The position numbers and the translations under genes are program-made. Positions 1-8,749 of a stretch of DNA of 46,703 nucleotides are shown piece after piece. The stretch spans positions 1 to 46,703 of the forward strand of contig VXLY01000113.1 in NCBI GenBank assembly GCA_009841335.1, in the 5' to 3' direction. How positions within the stretch are numbered: the stretch's first letter is position 1; the number at the start of each line of letters is the position of its first letter. Below the pieces are notes generated by a model. It was not told where the DNA came from and made no database searches. It worked only from the letters and a program-made list of their open reading frames with translations. The DNA is from Rhodothermaceae bacterium (lineage in GTDB: Bacteria; Bacteroidota; Rhodothermia; Rhodothermales; Bin80).

Positions 1-419
1 CCCTCAAAGCTGACAATGAGTCCCAGCGTTTCTGGATTGCTCCAGTGCATATTCAAATCGTCAACAGTACGGAGGATACGTGTTTGCTGAGCTCGCTCGA
101 TCCACGCATAATATGCAAATTGTCCGTGCGCATGTGCGTGTGCGATAGAGGGGTGCGCAAAATCCAGATCGCGTCTGAGTGTATTGAACGGAGGAGAGGG
201 ACCACTGCGCGCCAGCAGCGTAGCTATACAAACGCGCAATTTCGCACGTTCAAGTTCATCCAGTGAAACGGTGCAGTTACCGCGAAACGGGGCATCGTTA
301 TACTGTGAATCCACTACACAGAGGTCATCTAGGGAGAGCGTCAGGTCCCGGTTAAAAGAGAGCGCATTCCATGCGAGGTCCAAATGCGCATCAAAGAGTG
401 GAGTTACCGGCTCAGCCAT
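1..419 (-). CDS. Membrane dipeptidase, peptidase family M19 (N-terminal part, runs off the left edge)
   Basis: I read this on the minus strand from an ATG at 417-419, with no stop before the edge (139 codons). The first residues, MAEPVTPLFDAHLDLAWNAL, carry the HxD metal-binding pair (His12, Asp14) that opens M19 dipeptidases. The last visible residues, LGLIVSFEG, match the strand with the bridging metal-ligand Glu (Glu139). Family members are zinc enzymes of about 320-420 residues that hydrolyse dipeptides, so roughly a third is present. No signal peptide is visible. The start overlaps the end of the upstream DUF4249 gene by 8 bases, so it is very likely translated in one operon with the TonB receptor and DUF4249 lipoprotein. 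This suggests that the transport pair delivers a peptide-like ligand. The family call is firm; the substrate is unknown. Confidence 0.82.
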   Translation of the reverse strand, partial: MAEPVTPLFDAHLDLAWNALSFNRDLTLSLDDLCVVDSQYNDAPFRGNCTVSLDELERAKLRVCIATLLARSGPSPPFNTLRRDLDFAHPSIAHAHAHGQFAYYAWIERAQQTRILRTVDDLNMHWSNPETLGLIVSFE

Positions 420-1314
420 CTCCCACATCTCCGACATAGAATCCCGCACGTCGGAGTAGTGCCAAGGGGGGCCGGAAGGACACCACCTCAGTGTAACCAC
501 TTCCGAAGTATCCGAATCCGTTTTCTACGTTGGAAAATATCCCAGGCTCTACCAGAAAATCTTCGTCGAACACGCCTACAGGTGAGACCCATTTGGCATC
601 TCCTACATGGACGGTAACATGCATTTCCCGCAGATCAATAATGTCTGGCGTAACGTCGTTATCCGCGTCGAACAACCTATAGATGTCCAGATAGTCTTCA
701 CGAAGATCAATATTGAGCAGAAATCCTTCTGACTCCGGCGTGGCACGGCCAGCATAATTGAATACAAGGGGTTTAAAGATCGGATCGCTCCCATTTGGGT
801 TGAATCCAACCAGTATGTACTCGACGTCAACACGCGGGAGTGTAGGGGGGGATCCTCTGATGAGCAGTGGCATCAAAGCCTCTCTTGGTCTCAGAGTATC
901 AGGTTCAAGCAGAATCAGTTCGGTGGGCGGAGGTACAGTCGTGACCGCTTCCGATTTTGCACCATCGGATCGCTCAACAACCAGGTGATAGGTTTCTGCC
1001 GCCTCTGCTTCAAATGCAGACCAGTACACATGGCGATAATCTCCGTCCTCCAGTTGTATCACGGAGTCACGCCATACCTGTATATCCCCGGTCTGCATAT
1101 GTATGGTTCGCACCGTCGCATCAATGGGTTCGGGGCGGATCAGGGAGATGTTGTTTTTTATTTCAAAGACGCGAACAGCGTGCGTATCGGCTTTGGGGTT
1201 AATGATGCCAAATACAGAAAAAGGGTATTCGATTTCCAGGCGTGTTTCTACTGTTTCAGAGCACGCGGAAAAGAGGAGCAGTACAGCTGTTGCCAGAACC
1301 AGACGTTTGCGCAT
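412..1314 (-). CDS. DUF4249 domain outer-membrane lipoprotein, partner of the TonB receptor
   Basis: This 300-residue protein starts with a lipoprotein signal (MRKRLVLATAVLLLFSAC, Cys18 as lipidation site) and is followed by the all-beta body of DUF4249 proteins. The phrase FSNVENGFGYFGSGY near the C-terminus is shared almost word for word with the paralogue at 19640-20623. DUF4249 lipoproteins are encoded beside TonB-dependent receptors in Bacteroidota-type bacteria and are thought to be surface-exposed partners. I chose the ATG at 1312-1314 because it begins the signal peptide and lies one base after the TGA of the receptor gene; an upstream TTG at 1329 would add five polar residues. The end overlaps the dipeptidase start by 8 bases. 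The ligand is unknown. Confidence 0.85.
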   Translation of the reverse strand: MRKRLVLATAVLLLFSACSETVETRLEIEYPFSVFGIINPKADTHAVRVFEIKNNISLIRPEPIDATVRTIHMQTGDIQVWRDSVIQLEDGDYRHVYWSAFEAEAAETYHLVVERSDGAKSEAVTTVPPPTELILLEPDTLRPREALMPLLIRGSPPTLPRVDVEYILVGFNPNGSDPIFKPLVFNYAGRATPESEGFLLNIDLREDYLDIYRLFDADNDVTPDIIDLREMHVTVHVGDAKWVSPVGVFDEDFLVEPGIFSNVENGFGYFGSGYTEVVSFRPPLALLRRAGFYVGDVGDG

Positions 1315-1315
1315 A

Positions 1316-3568
1316 TCAGTCAAAGTCAATTTTCAGCCCGGCAACGGGTACGATGGGTAACTGATAGTTACGTTCGGTAGTGAATAAGTCCAGTGCAAAC
1401 AGGTTGCGCCTGTTATAAGCATTAATCACACCAACCTGTGCGGTCAGGATAAATTTATCAAGGACAAATTCCCGTTCAAGTGATAAGTCCAGTCTATGGT
1501 ATGTTGAAAGCAGTCCCTGAAAGGGTTGACCGTAGATCACGCGCTGATCATCCGATACTGTAAAAAGGTCCTGGATTCCATCAAGCAGTACGTACCCATC
1601 GAACCCATACACATGATTGAAGGGACGTCCACTACCAAAATTCCACCTTACGCTGACGTCAACACCGGATACACGCGTAGTTGCGACGATGTTTAGTTGG
1701 TGTCTGCGGTCATGAGGAGGACGAAAGTCTAGGTTTTCGCTTCCAAACCAAAGCTCGGCAGAGGGCTGTTTGGAAGTGTAGCGCACGCTGGAGAGGCCAT
1801 AGTTGATATATCCATACAGTCTTGGTTGCCGAACTTCGGCCCGCAGCTCAATCCCCATAGCCCGGCCATCGGCCCGTTGCAGGCGAGATGTGAAGCGAGG
1901 GTAGGCAGTCCATTCGGCAATAAAGAGATCATCCAGTTGCTTGTAGTAGGTTTCTGCGGATAATTCAAGCCATGGAACGGGGCTCACTCGGTAACCGGTC
2001 AGTGCATGAATTGAACGTGAGAGTTTTTCTGTTGGCGCGCTGCGCCATGAAGTAAAGATGTTAGTCGCATCTCTACGGTCATTGAGCCCGAAAATTTCCT
2101 GATGATACCAGCCGGCTCCCAGGCTCACCTCGTGCTCCCCACGCTGCCAGACAGCCCGGGCACGTGCTTCAAAATTATTGCGGTTTTCCTGTCCAGGGAA
2201 TACCTCTGCAATTCCCGTTACTCGGGCTCTCAGTTCGGACGTGATGAAAAAATCCGGTTCAAGGTAGATACCAGCCTTGTGACGTCGGCTCACGCCAACC
2301 TCGAGATCCTGGAAAAGCCCACCCAAGTGGGCGGTTACTTGTGGCGCACGCCAGTATAATCCCCATTTCCATTGCGTTCGCTGATAAAAGCTGTTCATGT
2401 GGACAGCATACTGGAATCCTGAAATTCTCGACCAGCGCACCGGATCGTCGGCGGGTCCCTGATCAGTTTTGAGGTAGGAGTAGGAGAGTTGGATTTCGGC
2501 AACGAAGGGCAGTGCTCGTGGAAGAACGACATAGCGCACACCAACTGCAGCGTTGCGCCAGCCCACTTCCTCAAGAATCCTGTCTGCTGATTCTAGGCCA
2601 ATACTTCCCCGGTCATTCGTATAAATGGCACTGATTGAGAGCTGACTATTGGAACTGATCTGTCCATGTACCTTAAGGAAGGCATCCCCGAACGTGTAGG
2701 GCGTTTCTTGAGCGATATAGTGCTGAGCTATTTGTTTGACAACAGATTGGCGAGCAGAGGCCATAAAGGAAACCCTGTTGTAAATCAGCGGGCCCTCAAT
2801 CTGTGCTGAGCTTACGAAGGGGGCGATAGATGCAGCCCCGGTATAGTTGCGTTTATCCCCGTTACGGGATCTAATGTCAATGACCGAAGAAATACGGCCT
2901 GTAAACGGGGCGCCGTATCCGGCTGTGTGAACATCTGCCTGGTGAATAATATCAGAGGAAAAAGCCGAATAGAACCCCAGAATATGGTAGGGCTGGTAGA
3001 CGTACATGCCGTCTATCAGTGTCATGTTGTGCGAGGGTTCGCCTCCTCGGATATAGTATTGGCCGCCTCGATCGCCTAGCGTGACAACGCCGGGTAGTGT
3101 AGTCAGGAAGCTGGCCAGATCGCCGGATACGTCTGGCGTTGGCAGCAGATCCATATCTTTTGGACTCACAGTTTGCAGCCCGGCAGTTATCCGGGCAGCT
3201 CCGGTCTCTGATTCGGCTTCAACAATCGCCTCTTCCATCATTTCGGGGGAGGCTTGCAAGGCGATATTGAGGTTCAGTCTCTGCCCTGTCCGGAAGACTA
3301 GAGTATCTGACCATGCGGTGTACCCGACAAATGAAAAACGTAGCACATATGTGCCTGCCGGGATACGAGTAAGATTGTAGATCCCATCACCGTCGGTCGC
3401 ACCGCCTCTCAACCCCCCGGTGTCGCTCTCCAGAACGACATTCACGCCCACGAGGGGCTCCCGATCATCGGCATCGGTCACGAATCCCCGAATGCTTGCG
3501 GTTTGTCCAAGGGCTGTACCGGTCCATGCGGATAAAGTGAGCAGGAGCAGTACGAGTCGAATATTCAC
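1316..3568 (-). CDS. TonB-dependent receptor with N-terminal carboxypeptidase-regulatory-like domain
   Basis: A 750-residue outer-membrane receptor for energised uptake. Residues 1-21 are a signal peptide ending ALGQ. Residues about 24-105 form the carboxypeptidase D regulatory-like beta-sandwich (SIRGFVTDADDREPLVGVNV). The plug follows at about 120-240, with the phrases PGVVTLGDRGGQYYIRGGEP and LIDGMYVYQPYHILGFYSAF. The remainder is the 22-strand barrel ending in AGLKIDFD. No SusD gene accompanies it; the partner is the DUF4249 lipoprotein directly downstream. It is a clear paralogue of the receptor at 20623-22869. The gene is divergent from the isomerase at 3704 with about 135 bp between starts, where the promoters must lie. 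The dipeptidase in the same operon hints at a peptide ligand, but this is inference. Confidence 0.93.
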   Translation of the reverse strand: MNIRLVLLLLTLSAWTGTALGQTASIRGFVTDADDREPLVGVNVVLESDTGGLRGGATDGDGIYNLTRIPAGTYVLRFSFVGYTAWSDTLVFRTGQRLNLNIALQASPEMMEEAIVEAESETGAARITAGLQTVSPKDMDLLPTPDVSGDLASFLTTLPGVVTLGDRGGQYYIRGGEPSHNMTLIDGMYVYQPYHILGFYSAFSSDIIHQADVHTAGYGAPFTGRISSVIDIRSRNGDKRNYTGAASIAPFVSSAQIEGPLIYNRVSFMASARQSVVKQIAQHYIAQETPYTFGDAFLKVHGQISSNSQLSISAIYTNDRGSIGLESADRILEEVGWRNAAVGVRYVVLPRALPFVAEIQLSYSYLKTDQGPADDPVRWSRISGFQYAVHMNSFYQRTQWKWGLYWRAPQVTAHLGGLFQDLEVGVSRRHKAGIYLEPDFFITSELRARVTGIAEVFPGQENRNNFEARARAVWQRGEHEVSLGAGWYHQEIFGLNDRRDATNIFTSWRSAPTEKLSRSIHALTGYRVSPVPWLELSAETYYKQLDDLFIAEWTAYPRFTSRLQRADGRAMGIELRAEVRQPRLYGYINYGLSSVRYTSKQPSAELWFGSENLDFRPPHDRRHQLNIVATTRVSGVDVSVRWNFGSGRPFNHVYGFDGYVLLDGIQDLFTVSDDQRVIYGQPFQGLLSTYHRLDLSLEREFVLDKFILTAQVGVINAYNRRNLFALDLFTTERNYQLPIVPVAGLKIDFD

Positions 3569-3703
3569 TGTTTAAGGGCCAGGTGGATAGCCAATTAGGG
3601 TAGGGTTACTCCGAGAAAAGATAATGGACAGAACGTTAGGTTGAGTAATACTGCGAACATAAAAAGATTGTTGTACTTTGACAGGGAGACTATAATCACT
3701 GGA

Positions 3704-4552
3704 ATGTTACAATCACGTCGAGCATTTTTAGGAGCAATGGGTGGTGCTCTGGGGTTAGCAGGTTACCGTAAAGTGAGCGGAAGCTCACAATCTGATGTAA
3801 AGGACCAGATTGCAGTTCAGTTGTACTCGGTACGCGATCACATTCAATCTGAACATGATGCTGCTGATGTGTTCGGCAGGTTGTCTGCAATGGGATACCG
3901 TAATGTAGAAACCGCATTCTGGCCCGAGGACCTGAGTATTTCAAGTGCAAGTCAATTGCTCCGTGAGGCGGGACTAAAGGTCATATCTGCACATGTAGAG
4001 TTGCCTGTGGGGGATGAGCGAGAGGCAATGTTGAGGATTGCAGAGGCTTATGAGTGCACTCGTATGGTTTGGCATGGCTGGCCCATGGATGAGCGTTACC
4101 GCTCCGTGGAGGGAGTGGATGAACTGACTAAGCTGTATAACGAATGCCATGAGTTCGCAAGCCAGAACGGCCTAACGCTGTATTTGCACAACCATTGGTG
4201 GGAATTTGAACAGTTGCCCGACGGATCCCTGCCATATTATCGACTGCTTGAAGGATTGAGCCCAGACATTCTCTTCGAAATTGATACTTGGTGGGCATTG
4301 GTTGCCGGACTCAATCCAGCTACGGTATTAAAGGATTTTGGTCCTCGTGCTCCGCTCCTGCACATCAAGGATGCTGCGGTTATAAATACCGAGGGCCCCA
4401 TGGTAGCGATAGGCACAGGGCTTCAAGATTTTCCTGCGGTCCTGTCTGCCGCTGCCGCAGACTACTGGATTGTTGAGTTTGACAGTTGCGAGACTGACAT
4501 ATTTGAGGCACTTGCGAGCAGCTACAAATATCTCGCGGAGCTCAGTTTTTGA
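3704..4552 (+). CDS. Tat-exported sugar phosphate isomerase/epimerase-like TIM-barrel protein
   Basis: A 282-residue protein of the xylose-isomerase-like TIM-barrel (AP endonuclease 2) superfamily. The N-terminus MLQSRRAFLGAMGG is a twin-arginine signal (SRRxFL), implying export of the folded, metal-bound enzyme. Metal-ligand positions typical of the family are visible in LHNHWWEFE, FEIDTWWA, LLHIKD and WIVEFD. An in-frame start at 3641 would place 21 residues before the Tat motif, so I prefer 3704. It ends 23 bases from the convergent dehydrogenase gene. Exported members of this family are found in periplasmic 3-keto-glycoside and inositol-type sugar pathways, which fits the DUF1080 gene nearby, but the substrate cannot be read from the sequence. 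Confidence 0.85.
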   Translation: MLQSRRAFLGAMGGALGLAGYRKVSGSSQSDVKDQIAVQLYSVRDHIQSEHDAADVFGRLSAMGYRNVETAFWPEDLSISSASQLLREAGLKVISAHVELPVGDEREAMLRIAEAYECTRMVWHGWPMDERYRSVEGVDELTKLYNECHEFASQNGLTLYLHNHWWEFEQLPDGSLPYYRLLEGLSPDILFEIDTWWALVAGLNPATVLKDFGPRAPLLHIKDAAVINTEGPMVAIGTGLQDFPAVLSAAAADYWIVEFDSCETDIFEALASSYKYLAELSF

Positions 4553-4575
4553 CCGCAGCGGTACTCAAGTGGGGC

Positions 4576-6516
4576 TTAACTGTCGACAACACGGATGATG
4601 CCACGCATGGTGTTTGCGTGGCCGGGGAAAGTACACACGAAAACGTACTCGCCGGGCCTATCCGGGACACTAAAGACAATCGTATCTGAAACTCCCGGTT
4701 CAAGTAGCTTGGTATGCGCCAGGACAGCTTCGGAGTCAGGTACATATTGCATCTCATGGCCTTTGAGTCCCAGTTGCATTGCAGCCAAGGCAACCTCATC
4801 TGCTGCAGCGCTTTCGACGACTACAAGGTTATGTAGCATATCGTCGTCGTTGTTAAACGTGAGTGAGATGTTGCTCCCTGCAGCTACAGTGAACTCATCC
4901 GTGCTGAATTGCAGATTCGGTAACGTTCCCACGGACAGTGCCACAGTTGGCTTGTTTTCAGAAGCCTGTGCGTTAGGATCCGGGGGTTGAGTAGCATTTT
5001 CACTGTCGGCGTCGGTCAGGAGCGATGCACCCTCGGGTGTTCGGTTCACAGTATAGAACGCTGCAGGATGCAGCAATGGGAGTCCATCTTTTGAGCGTAA
5101 CCCTGGAGCGGTTATCGAATGGATGTATCCTTCGCGAAGGCCATTGAGTACCAAACGGACCTCCCGGCCATCCTCAGACACGACAGCGTTTCTGACCGTA
5201 TGTGAAGCGATATTGATAGGTTCACTGCCGTAGGTGGAATGATATTTATACGTAAAGCTCTCTACGGAATAGCTGGCGGCATTGCCGGCTGAAGTTTCGT
5301 CCACGGCTTGTGTCAGTGTGATCAGGAATCCGTCAGGCATGATGCGAACCTCATGCATCTCAAACGGCATTTTACCCGTCCAAACGAGTCGTTGCAATGC
5401 ATATGGTCTACCGCCTGTGGCAGCCCAGCCTCGACTGGTTTGACCGACCATCATTCCACCTTCTGGATCCCAGGCCATACGCAGTACGCCAGAAGCAAAG
5501 CCTTCCCGAAAGGCAATTGCCGCCCCCTGGTACACGCCTTGCACTTTTTCCAGATAAACACGTGCGATCTTGCTATGCCCCTGATCGCCCACAAACAATT
5601 GACCTTCAAAGGGTCCAAACCTACCGCCTATAGTATCGGGGAGGATATCTGATGTGGATATGCCTAAAATCGTGTGTGGGAACCAGACGGCCGGTGGCTT
5701 AAGAGCGTCAATTTCCTTGGCAATTTCGAAGAGGGGCCTTCCAGTATCGGGTATATCCTCTGGCTTCAGGGACAATGGAGAGTCAGGTTCGTCCGTCCAG
5801 CGCAGTCCCGCAGGGTTGCCTACAAAATCTCCAGATTCCACATGTGTGATGTACCCGGAACCAACCCAATCTCCCTGATTCTCTGCATAAAACAGCTCCC
5901 CCTCCACATTCGTGCCCATACCGGCTGGCGAACGCATACCGGTCGCAATGGGGGTCATTTGACCATCCCCGTCAATTGACAGCATCCAGCCGCGCCACTT
6001 GGAGAGACTGGCACCGTATCCGATCCATCCCAGGTTCAGTGCCACCACCATAGATCCGTCTTTTAGTATGAGCGGGCCGTACGAGTACTCGTGATAGTTG
6101 CCTTCCAACGGCCAGGCATACACCGTTTTGTAGTGGTCTGCAGTGGCATCTCCGTTGGTATCCACGAGGCGGGTCAATTCACCGCGCTGTGCGGTATAGA
6201 AAGCGCCGTTGTGCCAGGCCAATCCAAGAGCCTCGTGAAGACCGTATGCAAAACGCTGAAAATGGGGCGGTGAGGATCCGGCCATGACTGGATCATCAAT
6301 AAGCCACAATTCTCCCCGTCGTGTTGCAACCCCAAGTCGTCCGTCTGGAGTAAAGGACATGCCCCCGACTTCAAGTACGACATCCTGTGGGATGGGGACC
6401 GTATCTATGCGGTAGTAGTCTGATTCCTGAGGTACCTGCGTCAGCCCAGGAAAGGCAACAGTCAGGGAGAGGACAACTCCGAAGAAGCTTTGAGATATAA
6501 TTTTCAGGGGTTTCAT
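4576..6516 (-). CDS. Secreted sorbosone-dehydrogenase-like propeller protein fused to a C-terminal cupredoxin domain
   Basis: A 646-residue protein. MKPLKIISQSFFGVVLSLTV begins a signal peptide; a longer start at 6564 would lie inside the upstream gene. Residues about 35-400 resemble the beta-propeller of PQQ/sorbosone-type dehydrogenases (GGMSFTPDGRLGVATRRGEL, AGMGTNVEGELFYAENQGDW). A spacer domain follows at about 400-510. The last 120 residues form a plastocyanin/azurin-like domain with a full type-1 copper ligand set: His562, Cys628, His633 and Met637 (CTFPGHANTM). The copper domain could pass electrons from the propeller to the respiratory chain. Whether the propeller binds PQQ is not shown. 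The start lies 7 bases after the DUF1080 gene, in the same operon. Confidence 0.82.
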   Translation of the reverse strand: MKPLKIISQSFFGVVLSLTVAFPGLTQVPQESDYYRIDTVPIPQDVVLEVGGMSFTPDGRLGVATRRGELWLIDDPVMAGSSPPHFQRFAYGLHEALGLAWHNGAFYTAQRGELTRLVDTNGDATADHYKTVYAWPLEGNYHEYSYGPLILKDGSMVVALNLGWIGYGASLSKWRGWMLSIDGDGQMTPIATGMRSPAGMGTNVEGELFYAENQGDWVGSGYITHVESGDFVGNPAGLRWTDEPDSPLSLKPEDIPDTGRPLFEIAKEIDALKPPAVWFPHTILGISTSDILPDTIGGRFGPFEGQLFVGDQGHSKIARVYLEKVQGVYQGAAIAFREGFASGVLRMAWDPEGGMMVGQTSRGWAATGGRPYALQRLVWTGKMPFEMHEVRIMPDGFLITLTQAVDETSAGNAASYSVESFTYKYHSTYGSEPINIASHTVRNAVVSEDGREVRLVLNGLREGYIHSITAPGLRSKDGLPLLHPAAFYTVNRTPEGASLLTDADSENATQPPDPNAQASENKPTVALSVGTLPNLQFSTDEFTVAAGSNISLTFNNDDDMLHNLVVVESAAADEVALAAMQLGLKGHEMQYVPDSEAVLAHTKLLEPGVSDTIVFSVPDRPGEYVFVCTFPGHANTMRGIIRVVDS

Positions 6517-6523
6517 GAATAGG

Positions 6524-8341
6524 TCACCACACAATGAGATATTTAGCTGCTGCTTGATCAGCATCTTGATTCAGCGGGATCATAAGTGTCTGACTATTTT
6601 TAGTTGACAGGACAACCGCGTTTGCTGCCTCCTCGATATACCAAGCGAATCCATCAATTGCATAACGATCATCACCGAGTGCGTCAATCTGGTCACTTAC
6701 GGCCGCACGTACCCACACGGATGCATCTGTGGTACCGCTTAGGGTGACGGTGCGTGATAACCCAGTTCCATCACTGTGGGGTTGTATGTGATCCTCCAGA
6801 CTCGCCTCTCCAAATGAGTAGGTGAACACGGGATAAGGATTCAGTCTATAGCCCGCGAATTTGATTGCTTCGTCTGCGGTTATGCTGTACCCTGACACTC
6901 CTGAGAAGGTTAACGTACTTCCGAGAGGAGAAACGGTCTGGTCGTGTCCTCGGTTGTGCCACATTGATGCGGCATCCAGGAACGGTCCACGCCACGCGTA
7001 CAGCAGTGCGCCCTCGGCCAGATCAAGGCTGTAGTGCAAATTACCGGGGTTGCCAACACTGACAGCGTGGGTTCGTTTAGCTCCCTTGTGGACTACAAAT
7101 CCGCGAAGAATCAGCGGAGCGTTGCTGGTTGCTACCGGAATGCGCGCCACTGGAGCAGGCCTCTGGGTGGGATAGAGCAGGGCTTGTACCGGTATAGTAG
7201 GCCCCTCTATGCTCAGTGTGACCGATGGAGGTCCCCAACCGACGGCTTTATGGTAGCTGAAAACTAATGGATGAACCCCTTGCTCCAGGTGTGTATCTGC
7301 ATACACAATGGTCTTATTTTGCGCGTGTTTTAGGATATTTTGTCCCGATATTTGCAGCAGCGCCCCTCCAATCGAATGACCGCTCCAGTGAGGGTCTCCG
7401 GTGATCCAGCCCAGTGCGGCCCCCAATCTGTATGTGCCACTTCGGGGGATGTGGAGGTTACCCTCATAGCGAACAGCAACGGGGCTTGTGGATGTGACAA
7501 TGTGCTCCTGAAGTGTATTGGCAGTTCCTGTCAGTGTTGGTGTTCCCAAGCCGTTCCAGGTTACTTCTTCCAACGGTTCATCATGATATTCATGGTAGGT
7601 TACATCGGTCACAGATGCCGATTCACTCCCGAAGGTGCGGTAGCTGAAATTTCGAAACGCAACAGGCCCGTGATCTCCCTGGATCATGAGTGGGCCAGTG
7701 GGGGCTTCATCTTCAAAGCCTGCAGCGCGTGTGGGACCCGAAACAGTTACGTTCTCCTGAATAACACTGCCATTGAGTGTAACCCGGGCGAATCGGGCGT
7801 GGCGTGTTTTGCGGCCGTTCGCGTCGAATTCAGGTGCTTCAAACACGATATGCAGTTTCTGCCACAGGCCTGGTGCACGACCGGCATTCAGGCGCGGTGG
7901 GCGTCCCTCAAATCCCTGTTGCCTAGACTGGTCCCAGCGCTGATAGATCCCGCCTACATCCCCAAAGGTTACTTGAGAGCGTTTCCAGCTGTCCAATAGT
8001 TGGATCTCATAACGGCCCTGAAGATAGATGCCCGAATTGGACCCTTGGGGCATCATGAATTCAAGCTCAAGCTCTATATCTCCGTGTGTCCAGTTGGTGT
8101 AGAGATTAGTACGAGCCTCTTCTGAGGGTTGATTAACGAGGATCCCTGTTCCTGGCGAAACGACCAGATCGTGGCGGATATGTCGATCCGATTGCACGCT
8201 CCCGGCCAGTTTCCAGTTTCCCCCTGGATTATCAAAAGCGGCCAGTGACTCCATCGACATGGGCTGCAGTGGCAAGCGTGGCTGTGCATTTGCAGCAAAG
8301 CTGACCATAAACAGCGCGGCTAAGATGAGGAAGGTGCGCAT
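6524..8341 (-). CDS. DUF1080 (3-keto-disaccharide hydrolase family) protein with PA14-like C-terminal region
   Basis: A 605-residue secreted protein with signal peptide MRTFLILAALFMVSFAANAQ. Residues about 30-235 match the DUF1080/3-keto-disaccharide hydrolase jelly roll: GDIELELEFMMPQGSNSGIY, GRYEIQLLDSW and ending GPVAFRNFSYR. Residues about 270-390 resemble a PA14-type carbohydrate-binding fold (VRYEGNLHIPRSGTYRLGAA). The final 200 residues are a further beta-rich region that I cannot name. Members of the family cleave glycosides whose sugar has first been oxidised at C3. It is followed after 7 bases by the cupredoxin-fused dehydrogenase. A separate GMC/subunit-3 oxidoreductase pair lies at 17114-19410 and could supply the 3-keto substrate. 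Confidence 0.83.
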   Translation of the reverse strand: MRTFLILAALFMVSFAANAQPRLPLQPMSMESLAAFDNPGGNWKLAGSVQSDRHIRHDLVVSPGTGILVNQPSEEARTNLYTNWTHGDIELELEFMMPQGSNSGIYLQGRYEIQLLDSWKRSQVTFGDVGGIYQRWDQSRQQGFEGRPPRLNAGRAPGLWQKLHIVFEAPEFDANGRKTRHARFARVTLNGSVIQENVTVSGPTRAAGFEDEAPTGPLMIQGDHGPVAFRNFSYRTFGSESASVTDVTYHEYHDEPLEEVTWNGLGTPTLTGTANTLQEHIVTSTSPVAVRYEGNLHIPRSGTYRLGAALGWITGDPHWSGHSIGGALLQISGQNILKHAQNKTIVYADTHLEQGVHPLVFSYHKAVGWGPPSVTLSIEGPTIPVQALLYPTQRPAPVARIPVATSNAPLILRGFVVHKGAKRTHAVSVGNPGNLHYSLDLAEGALLYAWRGPFLDAASMWHNRGHDQTVSPLGSTLTFSGVSGYSITADEAIKFAGYRLNPYPVFTYSFGEASLEDHIQPHSDGTGLSRTVTLSGTTDASVWVRAAVSDQIDALGDDRYAIDGFAWYIEEAANAVVLSTKNSQTLMIPLNQDADQAAAKYLIVW

Positions 8342-8513
8342 TGAAAAGGGTCTGGATAGTTTTGGTGATAATTCCTAAGCGAGCTTTCAGTCGGATGAAC
8401 TGATGGTGTCATTTTACCCAAAGATCGGTAAATGAGTGTGTTCACCACCTCTGGATACATCCCGAAATACAACAAAGCTCAAATACTGACAGGTGAATGA
8501 TCCCGCTACGGTT

Positions 8514-8636
8514 TTATTTTTTCGATGCAAAGTGGCGGTATAGGAACCAGGTGACCGCGAAGGCAATGAGAAAGATGAACGCCGGAATTCCAATGCCCCA
8601 AAGAAAACTGAAATCAGCCTGTTGCAAAACTCCCAT
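8514..8636 (-). CDS. 40-residue single-pass membrane protein in the symporter operon
   Basis: A short reading frame (MGVLQQADFSFLWGIGIPAF onward, ending HFASKK) with one hydrophobic helix at about residues 15-34 and a basic C-terminus. Its ATG shares one base with the stop of the preceding small gene (TAATG), and that gene overlaps another, so four genes starting with the symporter are chained by overlaps. Translational coupling argues that it is real despite its size. No known family is recognised. It may be a small accessory subunit of the transporter, as small subunits are known for some sodium:solute symporters; this is inference. Confidence 0.6.
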   Translation of the reverse strand: MGVLQQADFSFLWGIGIPAFIFLIAFAVTWFLYRHFASKK

Positions 8637-8749
8637 TAGTCCTCACGCCGCTCGTGTTTGCGCCAGGCGCGGTACGCCAGTATAAGTCCAAGAAAGGAGG
8701 CTGCGTACGCGATCGTCATGCCAATGACCGTAGCTAGTGCCTGATTCAT
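8636..8749 (-). CDS. 37-residue single-pass membrane protein in the symporter operon
   Basis: The product begins MNQALATVIGMTIAYAASFL, continues as a single transmembrane helix to about residue 26, then a very basic tail (YRAWRKHERRED). The start overlaps the stop of the 100-residue gene as ATGA (8746-8749), and its own stop overlaps the next small gene by one base. The helix-then-positive-tail layout predicts the C-terminus in the cytoplasm. The family is not recognised. Its position points to a role with the symporter, either as a subunit or in assembly. Confidence 0.6.
   Translation of the reverse strand: MNQALATVIGMTIAYAASFLGLILAYRAWRKHERRED

Noticed and set aside
1-459. Small plus-strand frames at 45-266 and 184-459
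   Set aside because: They lie opposite the M19 dipeptidase start, whose HxD and SFEG motifs are clear on the minus strand.
7340-7999. 219-codon plus-strand frame inside the DUF1080 gene
   Set aside because: Cys-rich composition typical of an antisense shadow, while the opposite strand carries clear family motifs and a signal peptide.
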